NCBI GenBank assembly: GCA_947478935.1
Contig: CANJXV010000001.1
Span: 1 to 43,745 of the forward strand
From: Comamonadaceae bacterium
Lineage (GTDB): Bacteria; Pseudomonadota; Gammaproteobacteria; Burkholderiales; Burkholderiaceae_C
Length of the DNA: 43,745 nucleotides
Direction: 5' to 3'
The position numbers and the translations under genes were made by a program. The notes under the pieces were generated by a model, which saw only the letters and a list, made by a program, of their open reading frames with translations, was not told the origin of the DNA and did not search any database. Of this stretch, positions 1-7,906 are shown piece by piece. Positions within the stretch are counted from its first letter, which is position 1. Each line of letters begins with the position of its first letter.

Positions 1-1
1 G

Positions 2-820
2 AAATCCCTCGCGGTACTGGCTGTTGGTTCCGCTTTGTTGTGCGCCGGCCCTATGGCCTTCGCCAAAGACAAACTTGACAGCATTATTGAGTCGGGCAAG
101 CTGCGCTGCGCCGTGGTGCTGGACTTCCCGCCCATGGGCTCGCGCGATAGCAGCAACAACCCCATCGGCTTTGATGTGGACTATTGCAATGACCTGGCCA
201 AAGTGCTGGGTGTGAAGCCTGAAATCGTGGAAACCCCGTTTGCCGACCGTATCCCTGCGCTGGTATCCAACCGCGTAGACATCGTGGTGGGTTCCACCTC
301 GGACACACTGGAGCGTGCCAAGACCGTGGGTATGTCTATTCCCTACTTCGCCTTCACCATGGTCGTGCTGACCCGTGACGATAAGAAGATTCAAAACTAC
401 GCAGACCTCAAAGGCCACCCTGTGGGCAACACGGTCAGCACCTACGAAGCCATCGCGCTGGAAAAAGACGTGAAAGCCTGGAACGACAAGAAAGGCAGCT
501 TCCTGGCCTTCCCGACCCAAGCCGACACGATTTTGGCCGTCAGCCAGGGCAAGATTGATGCAACCGTTGCGACCTCCACGGTGGCCTTTGCATCAATCAA
601 ATCAGGCAAGTACGACAAGCGACTGAAGGTAGGCGGCAATGCGCCTTACCCCATCGACTATGTGTCATTGGTAGCACCGCGCGGCGAGTTTGGCCTGATC
701 AACTACCTGAATCTGTTTGTAAACCAGCAAGTGCGCACGGGCCGCTATGCGGAGTTGTACAAAAAATGGGTAGGCGAAGGCAATGCACCCGACCTGACCG
801 TCCCCGGCGTTTACTACTGA
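2..820 (+). CDS. ABC transporter periplasmic substrate-binding protein (family 3), 5' partial
   Basis: Periplasmic receptor for a polar amino-acid ABC importer, which delivers its ligand to the two permeases and ATPase encoded from 2711 to 4753. The reading frame is open from the first bases of the window, so the true start lies upstream. The first visible residues form the hydrophobic core of a signal peptide ending in AFA-KDK, a good signal peptidase I site. The mature part has the SBP_bac_3 pattern: an early GKLRCAVVLDFPPMG strand, a GFDVDYCNDLAKVLG segment, and the later DATVATSTVAF and YAELYKKWVG regions. The surrounding hydroxyproline enzymes suggest the ligand is hydroxyproline or a related imino acid, but that is inference from context. 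It ends 61 bases before the aconitase-X gene, so it is probably in the same operon. Confidence 0.93.
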   Translation, partial: KSLAVLAVGSALLCAGPMAFAKDKLDSIIESGKLRCAVVLDFPPMGSRDSSNNPIGFDVDYCNDLAKVLGVKPEIVETPFADRIPALVSNRVDIVVGSTSDTLERAKTVGMSIPYFAFTMVVLTRDDKKIQNYADLKGHPVGNTVSTYEAIALEKDVKAWNDKKGSFLAFPTQADTILAVSQGKIDATVATSTVAFASIKSGKYDKRLKVGGNAPYPIDYVSLVAPRGEFGLINYLNLFVNQQVRTGRYAELYKKWVGEGNAPDLTVPGVYY

Positions 821-881
821 TAGCAATCCGCGCCCGCCAGCCCCCGTGTGGGACTTGCGGGCGCCTGTACGAGAATTTTTT

Positions 882-2696
882 ATGCAGGCCCAAGCCATCC
901 AAGGCGAAGCGCTCACCTCGGGTTCGGCAGAGGGGCACGTTCTTTTTAGCGACACCGCGCTGAGTTTTTGGGGCGGCGTGGCGCCCACCAGCGGCGAAGT
1001 GATAGACCGCCACCACCCTTTAAGCGGACAGATCATCACCGGCAAAGTGCTGGCCATTCCCAACGGACGCGGTTCCTGCACCGGTAGCAGCGTGCTGATG
1101 GAAGTCATCCTCAACGGCAACGGCCCTGCAGCCCTGGTACTGGAACAAGCCGACGAAATTCTGGCGCTAGGCGCTATCGTGGCCGAATTGGTCTTTGGAC
1201 GCGCCCTGCCCGTCGTCAGCGTGGGCAGCGCTGCTTTTGCCAGCCTGCGCGATGCCGCGTGGGCGCAAGTGCAGGCCGATGGCCAGCTACTTCTGAGCGA
1301 CCAAGCACCAAGCGCTTCTGTGCAAGCAGCCACATTCGCTGCAACAAGCGAATCGCCTTCTGCGCCATCCGCCCAAGACGCCACAATCAACGGCGTGCCC
1401 GACGGCATGCAACTGAGCGCGCAAGACCAGGAAATCTTGGCCGGTGCCCAGGGCAAAGCGCGCCAAGTGGCGATGCAAATTGTGCTGCGCATGGCGCGTT
1501 TGCAGGGCGCTACCGAACTCATTGACGTGGTGCAGGCGCATATCGACGGCTGCATCTACACCGGCTCGGCCAGCTTGCGCTTTGCGCAGCAACTGTGCGC
1601 CTGGGGCGCACAAGTGAAAGTGCCGACCACCCTCAACTCCATATCTGTCGATCAACGCCGCTGGCGCGTACTGGGCATAGACCCGGTGTTTGGCGAACCC
1701 GCCAGCGCGCTGGGCCAGGCCTATGTCGATATGGGCGCACAGGCGAGTTACACCTGCGCACCGTATTTGTTAGACACGGCACCGCTGGCCGGTGAACACA
1801 TCGTCTGGGCTGAGTCCAATGCGGTGGTCTATGCCAATAGCGTTCTGGGTGCGTACACCGCCAAGTACGCCGATTTTTTAGACGTCTGCATTGCCCTGAC
1901 AGGTCGCGCACCCAAAGCCGGCTGCCATCTGCCGGGCAACCGCTACGCTACGCTGCGTATCGACGTGCCCGCACCCCAAGGCGCAGACGATGCCTACTAC
2001 CCGCTGCTGGGCTACCACGTGGGTCTTCTGTGCGGCACCCAAATCCCGGTGCTGTGCGGTTTGGAGAAATCAGGCCTCACCAGCGACGACATGAAGGCCT
2101 TTGGCGCCGCCTTTGCCACTAGCAGCGCAGCGCCCATGTTTCATATTGTGGGCGCTACACCGGAGGCGGCCGATGCCGCCACTGCCCTGGGCGGTAAAGC
2201 GCCGACGCAAAGCTTTAGCGTCAGCTTGCAGGACTTGCAACATTCCTGGCGCGAGCTCAGCAGCTCGCCCGAGCCCACCGTGGATTTGGTAGCCCTGGGC
2301 AACCCCCATTTCTCTGCCACCGAGTGCCACGCGCTGGCCCGCTTGCTGCAAGGGCGCCAGCGCCACCCGGCCACGCAAACCGTGCTGACCCTGGGCCGCG
2401 CGGTGAAAGAACAAGCGCGCGCCAATGGCGATATTGCGGTACTCGAAGCCTTTGGCGTGAACCTGATTACCGATACCTGCTGGTGCATGCTGGACGAGCC
2501 AGTGGTGCCGGTCGCAGCGCGCGTCATCATGACCAATTCGGGCAAGTACGCGCACTACGCCCCGGGCCTGACTGGGCGCCAAGTGCATTTCGGCTCGTTG
2601 GCCGCCTGCGCTGACACCGCCTGCACTGGCCATGCGCCGCACACCCTGCCAGCTTGGCTGCTACCCAGCCCCGCCACCGAAAGCGCCCCGGCATAA
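882..2696 (+). CDS. Aconitase X (fused small and large domains), probable cis-3-hydroxy-L-proline dehydratase
   Basis: A 604-residue aconitase-X protein. Residues about 1-135 are the DUF126 swivel domain (GSAEGHVLFSD, then GRGSCTGSSVLMEV), and about residue 185 onward is the DUF521 catalytic domain (GATELIDVVQAHIDGCIYTG near its start, ITDTCWCMLDEP and MTNSGKYAHYAPG near its end). The two are joined by an Ala/Ser-rich linker. Cys533, Cys535, Cys576 and Cys581 are candidates for cluster or catalytic roles. Characterised bacterial aconitase-X enzymes dehydrate cis-3-hydroxy-L-proline to Delta1-pyrroline-2-carboxylate; archaeal relatives act on phosphomevalonate. The Ldh_2-type reductase at 5760 could take the product to proline, which favours the hydroxyproline role. 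The ATG at 882 is preferred over a GTG at 846 because the domain starts right after it. The gene sits between the transporter's binding protein and permeases. Confidence 0.88.
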   Translation: MQAQAIQGEALTSGSAEGHVLFSDTALSFWGGVAPTSGEVIDRHHPLSGQIITGKVLAIPNGRGSCTGSSVLMEVILNGNGPAALVLEQADEILALGAIVAELVFGRALPVVSVGSAAFASLRDAAWAQVQADGQLLLSDQAPSASVQAATFAATSESPSAPSAQDATINGVPDGMQLSAQDQEILAGAQGKARQVAMQIVLRMARLQGATELIDVVQAHIDGCIYTGSASLRFAQQLCAWGAQVKVPTTLNSISVDQRRWRVLGIDPVFGEPASALGQAYVDMGAQASYTCAPYLLDTAPLAGEHIVWAESNAVVYANSVLGAYTAKYADFLDVCIALTGRAPKAGCHLPGNRYATLRIDVPAPQGADDAYYPLLGYHVGLLCGTQIPVLCGLEKSGLTSDDMKAFGAAFATSSAAPMFHIVGATPEAADAATALGGKAPTQSFSVSLQDLQHSWRELSSSPEPTVDLVALGNPHFSATECHALARLLQGRQRHPATQTVLTLGRAVKEQARANGDIAVLEAFGVNLITDTCWCMLDEPVVPVAARVIMTNSGKYAHYAPGLTGRQVHFGSLAACADTACTGHAPHTLPAWLLPSPATESAPA

Positions 2697-2710
2697 GGCA
2701 TAGTGCGGCT

Positions 2711-3379
2711 ATGGATTTTGACTACTCCTTCCGCTGGATTGCCGCCTTCAAGGCCTTGCCCGATATGTTGCTGGGCACTTGGGTCACTTTGCAAGCCACG
2801 GTCTTGTCAATGGTGTTTGGCGTCCTCATCGCACTGGCGCTCACCGCCATGCAAACCGCCCACCAAACGCCGCTGCGCCACGTTGCCAATGCCTGGGTTT
2901 CGGTGGCGCGCAACACACCGGCCTTGTTTCAAATCTATATGCTGTACTTCGGGCTGGGCGCCTTCGACATCCACCTCAGTTCTTCATTGGCCCTGCTGGC
3001 AGGCATCACGTTTAACAATGCGGGCTACCTCACCGAGAATTTTCGCGGCGGCCTCAAAGCCATACCGCACACCCAGGTACGCGCGGCGCGTTCTCTGGGC
3101 ATGAGCGCGTTTCAGGCTTACCGCCTGATCGTTGTGCCGCAGCTATTGCGCATTGTGTTTTACCCCATGACCAACCAGATGGTCTGGGCCATGCTGATGA
3201 CTTCGCTAGGGGTAGTAGTTGGCCTCAATAACGACCTGACCGGCGTCACCCAGGCCTACAACGTGCTGACCTTTCGCACCTTCGAGTTTTTCGCGATTGC
3301 CGCCGTGATTTACTACCTGTTGGCTAAAGGCATCATGATCGGTGCGCGCCTGTTGGCTTGGCGCTTGTTCCGTTATTAG
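2711..3379 (+). CDS. Amino-acid ABC transporter permease (HisM/GlnP type)
   Basis: Inner-membrane permease of the polar amino-acid importer, 222 residues, the usual family length. It starts with a short cytoplasmic stretch and a membrane segment around LLGTWVTLQATVLSMVFGVLIAL. It carries the family signatures NAWVSVARNTPALFQIYML and the EAA-like cytoplasmic loop GGLKAIPHTQVRAARSLGMS, which contacts the ATPase. An upstream TTG/GTG-type extension is possible, but the ATG at 2711 gives the normal N-terminus. It lies 14 bases after the aconitase-X stop and is followed within 8 bases by the second permease, so the two probably form the heterodimeric membrane channel. Confidence 0.93.
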   Translation: MDFDYSFRWIAAFKALPDMLLGTWVTLQATVLSMVFGVLIALALTAMQTAHQTPLRHVANAWVSVARNTPALFQIYMLYFGLGAFDIHLSSSLALLAGITFNNAGYLTENFRGGLKAIPHTQVRAARSLGMSAFQAYRLIVVPQLLRIVFYPMTNQMVWAMLMTSLGVVVGLNNDLTGVTQAYNVLTFRTFEFFAIAAVIYYLLAKGIMIGARLLAWRLFRY

Positions 3380-3387
3380 GTCGCTGC

Positions 3388-4038
3388 ATGTTCAGTACCG
3401 ACTTCTCACTCTCCGACCTGCAGTTCATGCTGGCAGGCGCCTGGGTCAGTTTGCAACTGACGCTGTGGGCCATGCTGATCGGCACACTATCCGGCGCGGT
3501 ATTTGGCCTGGTGCGAGCGGTCTACCCGCGTGCCAGTGCGCCACTGGGTTGGCTGCTGGATGTGTTCCGGTGTGTGCCCTTGCTGATTCAGTTTGTGCTC
3601 TTCAATTCGTTTAACAGCATCGCTGGTATCAACTGGACGGCTTTTGCCATTGGCTGCCTGGTGCTAGGTATTTACTGCGCTTCGTACTGCACCGAAGTAA
3701 TACGCGGCGGGGTGCTGGCGGTGCCGACCAATGTGGTGCGGGCGGCGCGTTCGCTAGGCTTGAATTATTTTCAAACTCTGCGCTACATCATCATGCCGAT
3801 GGCGGCGCGGGTGAGCTTTCCGGGTTGGATCAACTTGACGCTTGGCGTGACCAAAGACACCTCGCTGGTGCTGTGGATTGGCATTATGGAATTGCTGCGC
3901 GCCTCGCAGTCCATCGTCACCCGAATTCAAGAGCCCATTTTGGTGCTCTCGATTGCCGGGCTGATGTACTACATCATGAGTTGGGGCATTGCCCGCATCG
4001 GGCAGCGCGTGGAAAAAGGATGGCAGGAAAATGATTGA
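3388..4038 (+). CDS. Amino-acid ABC transporter permease (second subunit)
   Basis: Second membrane subunit of the same importer, 216 residues with several hydrophobic helices. Family signatures are FRCVPLLIQFVLFNSFN (equivalent to the R-GTP-L-Q region) and the EAA loop GGVLAVPTNVVRAARSLGLN. The ATG at 3388 follows a TTAGG-type ribosome site and gives a normal N-terminus; the open frame runs further upstream, but only into the previous gene. Its stop codon overlaps the start of the ATPase gene by 8 bases, which implies translational coupling. It is similar in layout to its neighbour but clearly diverged, as is usual for heterodimeric permeases. Confidence 0.93.
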   Translation: MFSTDFSLSDLQFMLAGAWVSLQLTLWAMLIGTLSGAVFGLVRAVYPRASAPLGWLLDVFRCVPLLIQFVLFNSFNSIAGINWTAFAIGCLVLGIYCASYCTEVIRGGVLAVPTNVVRAARSLGLNYFQTLRYIIMPMAARVSFPGWINLTLGVTKDTSLVLWIGIMELLRASQSIVTRIQEPILVLSIAGLMYYIMSWGIARIGQRVEKGWQEND

Positions 4039-4753
4039 AATCGACCAAGTACACAAATCCTTCGGCAATCTGGAAGTGCTTCAAGGCGTAAGCATGACAG
4101 TGAACAAGGGCGAGGTAATCTCGGTTATCGGTGGCTCGGGCTCGGGCAAGTCCACCTTGCTGATGTGCATCAACGGCCTGGAGCCGATTCAGCGTGGCAG
4201 GATACGCGTCGATGGCACCAACGTCCACGCGCCCGATACCAACATCAACGTCTTGCGCCAGCGCATTGGCATCGTGTTCCAACAATGGAACGCTTTCCCC
4301 CATCTCACGGTACTAGAAAACGTCATGCTGGCACCGCGTAAAGTGCGCGGCCTGAGCCAGGCGCAGGCCGAAGAACTGGCAGTCAAGCAACTCAGCCATG
4401 TGGGCTTGCAAGACAAGCTCAAGGTATTCCCGGGCAAGCTCTCGGGCGGGCAGTTGCAGCGCATGGCAATTGCGCGGGCGCTGGCCATGTCGCCAGACTA
4501 CATGCTGTTTGACGAAGTGACCTCGGCACTAGACCCGCAACTGGTGGGCGAAGTGCTGGACACTTTGCGCATGCTCTCCGACGAAGGCATGACTATGATT
4601 TTGGTGACCCATGAAATCCGCTTCGCACGTGATGTGTCCGATCGCGTAGCTTTTTTTCGCAACGGCGTGATCCATGAAATCGGTACACCGCAGCAAGTGA
4701 TTGACGACCCGCAACGCCCCGAGACGGCGGCTTTTCTCAAGTCCTCGCACTAA
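4031..4753 (+). CDS. Amino-acid ABC transporter ATP-binding protein (GlnQ/HisP type)
   Basis: Cytoplasmic ATPase that powers the importer, 240 residues. All nucleotide-binding motifs are intact: Walker A GGSGSGKST, Q-loop QQWNAFPHL, signature LSGGQLQRMAIARAL, Walker B YMLFDEVTSALDP and the H-loop LVTHE. The ATG at 4031 is chosen over an upstream in-frame codon because MIEIDQVHKSFG is the canonical start of this family, and an AGGA ribosome site lies just before it. It overlaps the preceding permease gene by 8 bases. Together with the genes at 2, 2711 and 3388 it makes a complete importer, with the aconitase-X gene placed between the binding protein and the membrane parts. Confidence 0.95.
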   Translation: MIEIDQVHKSFGNLEVLQGVSMTVNKGEVISVIGGSGSGKSTLLMCINGLEPIQRGRIRVDGTNVHAPDTNINVLRQRIGIVFQQWNAFPHLTVLENVMLAPRKVRGLSQAQAEELAVKQLSHVGLQDKLKVFPGKLSGGQLQRMAIARALAMSPDYMLFDEVTSALDPQLVGEVLDTLRMLSDEGMTMILVTHEIRFARDVSDRVAFFRNGVIHEIGTPQQVIDDPQRPETAAFLKSSH

Positions 4754-4807
4754 GCGTGTCAGCCGCCGATGTGCGATTTGTTTTGAATACCACCAGAGTG
4801 CAAAGCT

Positions 4808-5743
4808 ATGCAAACGATTGAGGTGATTGACTCGCACACTGGCGGCGAACCCACGCGCTTGGTGATCGCCGGTTTCCCGGATGTAGGCCAGGGCACGATG
4901 GCAGAGCGTCGCGAAATTTTGCGCAGCCAGCACGATGCCTGGCGCGCCGCCGCCATGTTGGAGCCGCGCGGTAATGATGTACTGGTAGGCGCGCTGCTGT
5001 GCACCCCGCAAGATCCAGCCAGCGCGGCGGGCGTGATTTTTTTCAACAACACCGGCTACCTGGGCATGTGCGGCCACGGCACGATTGGTGTGGTGGTGTC
5101 ACTGGCCTTTTTGGGTCGTATTAGCGCGGGTACGCATACCATCGAGACCCCAGTGGGCAAGGTGCGGGCCACGCTGCATGCAGATGGTTCGGTCAGCGTG
5201 CGCAATGTGCCGGTCATGCGCCATCTGCACCAAGTGCCGGTACAGGTCCCGGGCTATGGCCTGGTGCATGGCGATGTGGCCTGGGGCGGGAACTGGTTTT
5301 TTCTGGCCAGCGACCACGGCCAGCACGTAGCCAGCGACAACTTGGCAGGTCTGACGGCCTACAGCATGGCCCTGAAAAACGCGCTGGTGGCGCAAAACAT
5401 AACCGGAACAGGAGGCGCCGAGATCGACCACATCGAACTCTTCGGCCCGGACGATAGCGGCGCGGACAGCCGCAACTTTGTACTCTGTCCCGGCGGCGCC
5501 TACGACCGCTCGCCTTGCGGCACCGGCACTAGCGCCAAAGTGGCCTGCCTGGCGGCAGATGGCAAGCTGGCGCCCGGCGCGGTTTGGACACAGGCCAGCA
5601 TCATCGGCAGCCGCTTTGAAGCCAGCTATTCGCTGGACAACGGGCAGGTGATTCCCACCATCCGAGGCCGAGCCCACATCAATGCCAAAGCCACGCTGGT
5701 GCTGGATCCGCAAGACCCCTTTGTGTGGGGCATACGTTTATGA
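4808..5743 (+). CDS. 4-hydroxyproline 2-epimerase (proline racemase family, Cys/Cys type)
   Basis: Cofactor-independent epimerase predicted to convert trans-4-hydroxy-L-proline to cis-4-hydroxy-D-proline, the first step of bacterial hydroxyproline breakdown. At 311 residues it matches the family. Both catalytic cysteines are present: Cys88 in MCGHGTIG and Cys237 in DRSPCGTGTSA, with His90 next to the first. A Cys/Cys pair is the signature of racemases and epimerases; trans-3-hydroxyproline dehydratases carry Thr at the second position. Proline racemase activity cannot be excluded from sequence. The oxidase genes at 7907-10598 would act on its D-product. It starts 54 bases after the transporter ATPase. 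Confidence 0.9.
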   Translation: MQTIEVIDSHTGGEPTRLVIAGFPDVGQGTMAERREILRSQHDAWRAAAMLEPRGNDVLVGALLCTPQDPASAAGVIFFNNTGYLGMCGHGTIGVVVSLAFLGRISAGTHTIETPVGKVRATLHADGSVSVRNVPVMRHLHQVPVQVPGYGLVHGDVAWGGNWFFLASDHGQHVASDNLAGLTAYSMALKNALVAQNITGTGGAEIDHIELFGPDDSGADSRNFVLCPGGAYDRSPCGTGTSAKVACLAADGKLAPGAVWTQASIIGSRFEASYSLDNGQVIPTIRGRAHINAKATLVLDPQDPFVWGIRL

Positions 5744-5759
5744 ATGCAAAGTGTGCAGC

Positions 5760-6776
5760 ATGAGCGACACCGTGCATCTGTCGCTAGAAGAAGTGCACGC
5801 CCTGGCACTGCGCGTGTTGCGCCACCACGGCATTATCGAAGCGCAAGTACAAGCCATGGCGCGCGTCATGACCGCGGGCGAGCGCGACCACTGCCACTCG
5901 CACGGCTTGTTTCGTTTGCTGATGTGCACCCAATCATTGCGCGAAGGCAAAGTGGTGCGCGATGCGTTGCCGCTGGTAGAACACCGCTCAGCCGCCGTAG
6001 TGGCAGTAGATGCGCAACACAATTTTTCTCCGCTGGCGTTTGAGCTGGGCAGCGAACTCCTTATTGAAAAAACCCGCAGCGTGGGCCTGGGTGCCTTAGT
6101 CATCAACAATTGCTTACATTTTTCCGCGCTGTGGCCCGAAGTGGAGCGTCTGACGGAGGCTGGTTTGTGTGCCCTGATCATGACGCCCAGCCATGCCTGC
6201 GTGGCGCCTGCGGGCGGCAAGCACGCAGTTTTTGGCACCAACCCGATAGCCTTTGGCTGGCCACGTGCCAACGCACATCCTTATGTGTTTGACTTTGCCA
6301 CCAGCGCGATTGCGCGTGGCGAGATCGACCTGTACCGCCGCAGCGGTCGCGCTCTGCCAGAAGGCTGGGGTATCGACGAAAACGGCACACCCTCTACCGA
6401 CGCAGCCACCGTTTTGCAACGCGGCGCCATGCTGACCTTTGGCGGTTACAAAGGCTCGGCCCTTGCCACCATGATCGAACTGATGGCCGGCCCGCTGTTG
6501 GGCGACCTGACCAGCGCCGAATCGGTCGCCATCGATGGCAGGCCTGGTGGCGCGCCGCGCCATGGCGAATTGATTTTGGCTTTTGACCCGCGCTTTTTTT
6601 CCGGGCGCGACGCGGCCACCGACCAGGCCAGCGCGGAGGCGCTCTTGCAATCCATCAGCGGCCAAGGCGCACGCCTGCCCTCCGAGCGCCGTTTTGCCGC
6701 CCGAGCGCAGAGCATGGCCCACGGCGTGAACATCGCCGGCGCGCTGCACCGCGACATCCTGGCCGTGCTGGACTAG
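5760..6776 (+). CDS. Ldh_2-family NAD(P)H oxidoreductase, probable Delta1-pyrroline-2-carboxylate reductase
   Basis: Member of the malate/L-lactate dehydrogenase (Ldh_2) family, 338 residues. It has the conserved DHCHSHGLFRL segment with His48 in the catalytic SHG motif, the nucleotide-pocket segment GTNPIAFGWPR and the GYKGSALATMIELM motif. In this family the DpkA/LhpD branch reduces Delta1-pyrroline-2-carboxylate or Delta1-piperideine-2-carboxylate to proline or pipecolate. That fits well here, since the aconitase-X and the second racemase-family protein are both predicted to yield pyrroline-2-carboxylate. Other branches (malate, sulfolactate, ureidoglycolate) are possible by sequence alone. 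The ATG at 5760 is used; an in-frame GTG lies 9 bases upstream. It begins 16 bases after the epimerase stop. Confidence 0.85.
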   Translation: MSDTVHLSLEEVHALALRVLRHHGIIEAQVQAMARVMTAGERDHCHSHGLFRLLMCTQSLREGKVVRDALPLVEHRSAAVVAVDAQHNFSPLAFELGSELLIEKTRSVGLGALVINNCLHFSALWPEVERLTEAGLCALIMTPSHACVAPAGGKHAVFGTNPIAFGWPRANAHPYVFDFATSAIARGEIDLYRRSGRALPEGWGIDENGTPSTDAATVLQRGAMLTFGGYKGSALATMIELMAGPLLGDLTSAESVAIDGRPGGAPRHGELILAFDPRFFSGRDAATDQASAEALLQSISGQGARLPSERRFAARAQSMAHGVNIAGALHRDILAVLD

Positions 6777-6854
6777 CGGCATTAGACGGCAAGCAACAAG
6801 TGCCATCGGACGCCCATTCCATGATCCAGGCTTTCACACTATCGACAGTCATTT

Positions 6855-6860
6855 AGGGAG
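6855..6860 (+). promoter_or_regulatory. Ribosome binding site of the second racemase-family gene
   Basis: AGGGAG lies 6 bases upstream of the ATG at 6867. It is one of the clearest Shine-Dalgarno sites in the locus and fixes this start. The 90-base gap before it could also hold a separate promoter, but I see no convincing -35/-10 pair. Confidence 0.7.
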
Positions 6861-6866
6861 CACCGC

Positions 6867-7898
6867 ATGAACCTCAAAAATATCATCACCGTCGTTGGCG
6901 CACATGCCGAAGGTGAAGTAGGTCGCGTCATTACCGGCGGTGTTATTGCACCACGCGCGGACTCTATGTTCGAGCGCCAACTGGCGGTTCAAGACAAGCA
7001 AGACTTTTTACGCACCATGCTCTTGTCGGACCCGCGTGGCAGCGTCAACGCCGCAGTTAATCTCGTCACCCCGGCCATCGACCCAGCAGCGGACTTCGGC
7101 ATGATCGTCATCGAGTCCGACTACTACCCGCCTATGTCGGGCTCCAACCTGATGTGTACCGTGACCGTAGTGCTGGAAACCGGCATGATTCCTATGCAAT
7201 ATCCAGTGACCGAACTGTGCGTGGACACACCCGCCGGCTTGGTGCGCGTGCGCGCTGAGTGCGAAGGCGGTAAGTGCAGACGTGTGTCTTTTCACAACGT
7301 ACCTTCGTTTGTGATGCACCGCGATGCCCATATCGAAGTCCCGGGCCTGGGCACGGTGCCGGTGGATGTGTCCTATGGCGGCATGATTTACGCCATCGTG
7401 GACGCGGCCGGGCTGGGCTTTGCGCTGGACCGCACCGAAGCGCGCGATCTGGTGGAGGTGGGCGAACGCATCAAGCTGGCCGCTGCGGTGCAACTGCCCA
7501 GCGTGCACCCGGTCAACCCTGGCATTCACACTATCAATATGACGCTGTTCGCTGGGCCGCTGCAAACCGTGGCTGGCGTCAAAACCGCCAAGAACGCCGT
7601 CATCGTCTCCCCAGGCCGTTTGGACCGCAGTCCCTGCGGCACCGGCAGTTCAGCGCGCATGGCATTGATGCACGCGCGCGGCGACCTCGCCCCCGGCGAA
7701 GCATTTACCCATACCTCGGTGTTGGGCACCGAGTTTCATTGCCGCATCCACGGCCTGACCCAAGCGGGCGACACGCCGGCGATCATTCCGCAGATCAGCG
7801 GACGTGCCTGGCTAACCGGCTTGTCCTATTACGGCGCGGACCCTGAGGACCCCTTCCCCGAAGGCTACCGCATGAACGACACCTGGTTTAACTGCTAG
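6867..7898 (+). CDS. Proline racemase family protein, Ser/Cys active-site variant (hydroxyproline epimerase or 3-hydroxyproline dehydratase)
   Basis: A second proline-racemase-fold protein, 343 residues, clearly diverged from the paralogue at 4808. N-terminal GAHAEGEVGRVITGG and C-terminal DRSPCGTGSSARMALMHARG are typical of the superfamily. The first catalytic Cys is replaced: the MCGHG motif of the paralogue aligns to MSGSN here, giving Ser91, and the following His becomes Ser93. The second Cys is kept as Cys257. Ser/Cys variants are a recognised branch of the superfamily, linked to trans-3-hydroxy-L-proline dehydration and some 4-hydroxyproline epimerisation. With the reductase at 5760 alongside, dehydration to pyrroline-2-carboxylate is the more attractive guess, but the substrate is not fixed by sequence. 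Confidence 0.85.
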   Translation: MNLKNIITVVGAHAEGEVGRVITGGVIAPRADSMFERQLAVQDKQDFLRTMLLSDPRGSVNAAVNLVTPAIDPAADFGMIVIESDYYPPMSGSNLMCTVTVVLETGMIPMQYPVTELCVDTPAGLVRVRAECEGGKCRRVSFHNVPSFVMHRDAHIEVPGLGTVPVDVSYGGMIYAIVDAAGLGFALDRTEARDLVEVGERIKLAAAVQLPSVHPVNPGIHTINMTLFAGPLQTVAGVKTAKNAVIVSPGRLDRSPCGTGSSARMALMHARGDLAPGEAFTHTSVLGTEFHCRIHGLTQAGDTPAIIPQISGRAWLTGLSYYGADPEDPFPEGYRMNDTWFNC

Positions 7899-7906
7899 CG
7901 CTCTGC

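Noticed and set aside
665..1555. 296-codon minus-strand ORF
   Set aside because: It overlaps the binding protein and aconitase-X genes, both of which have clear family motifs; its Ser/Ala/Arg-rich product is typical of antisense frames in GC-rich DNA.
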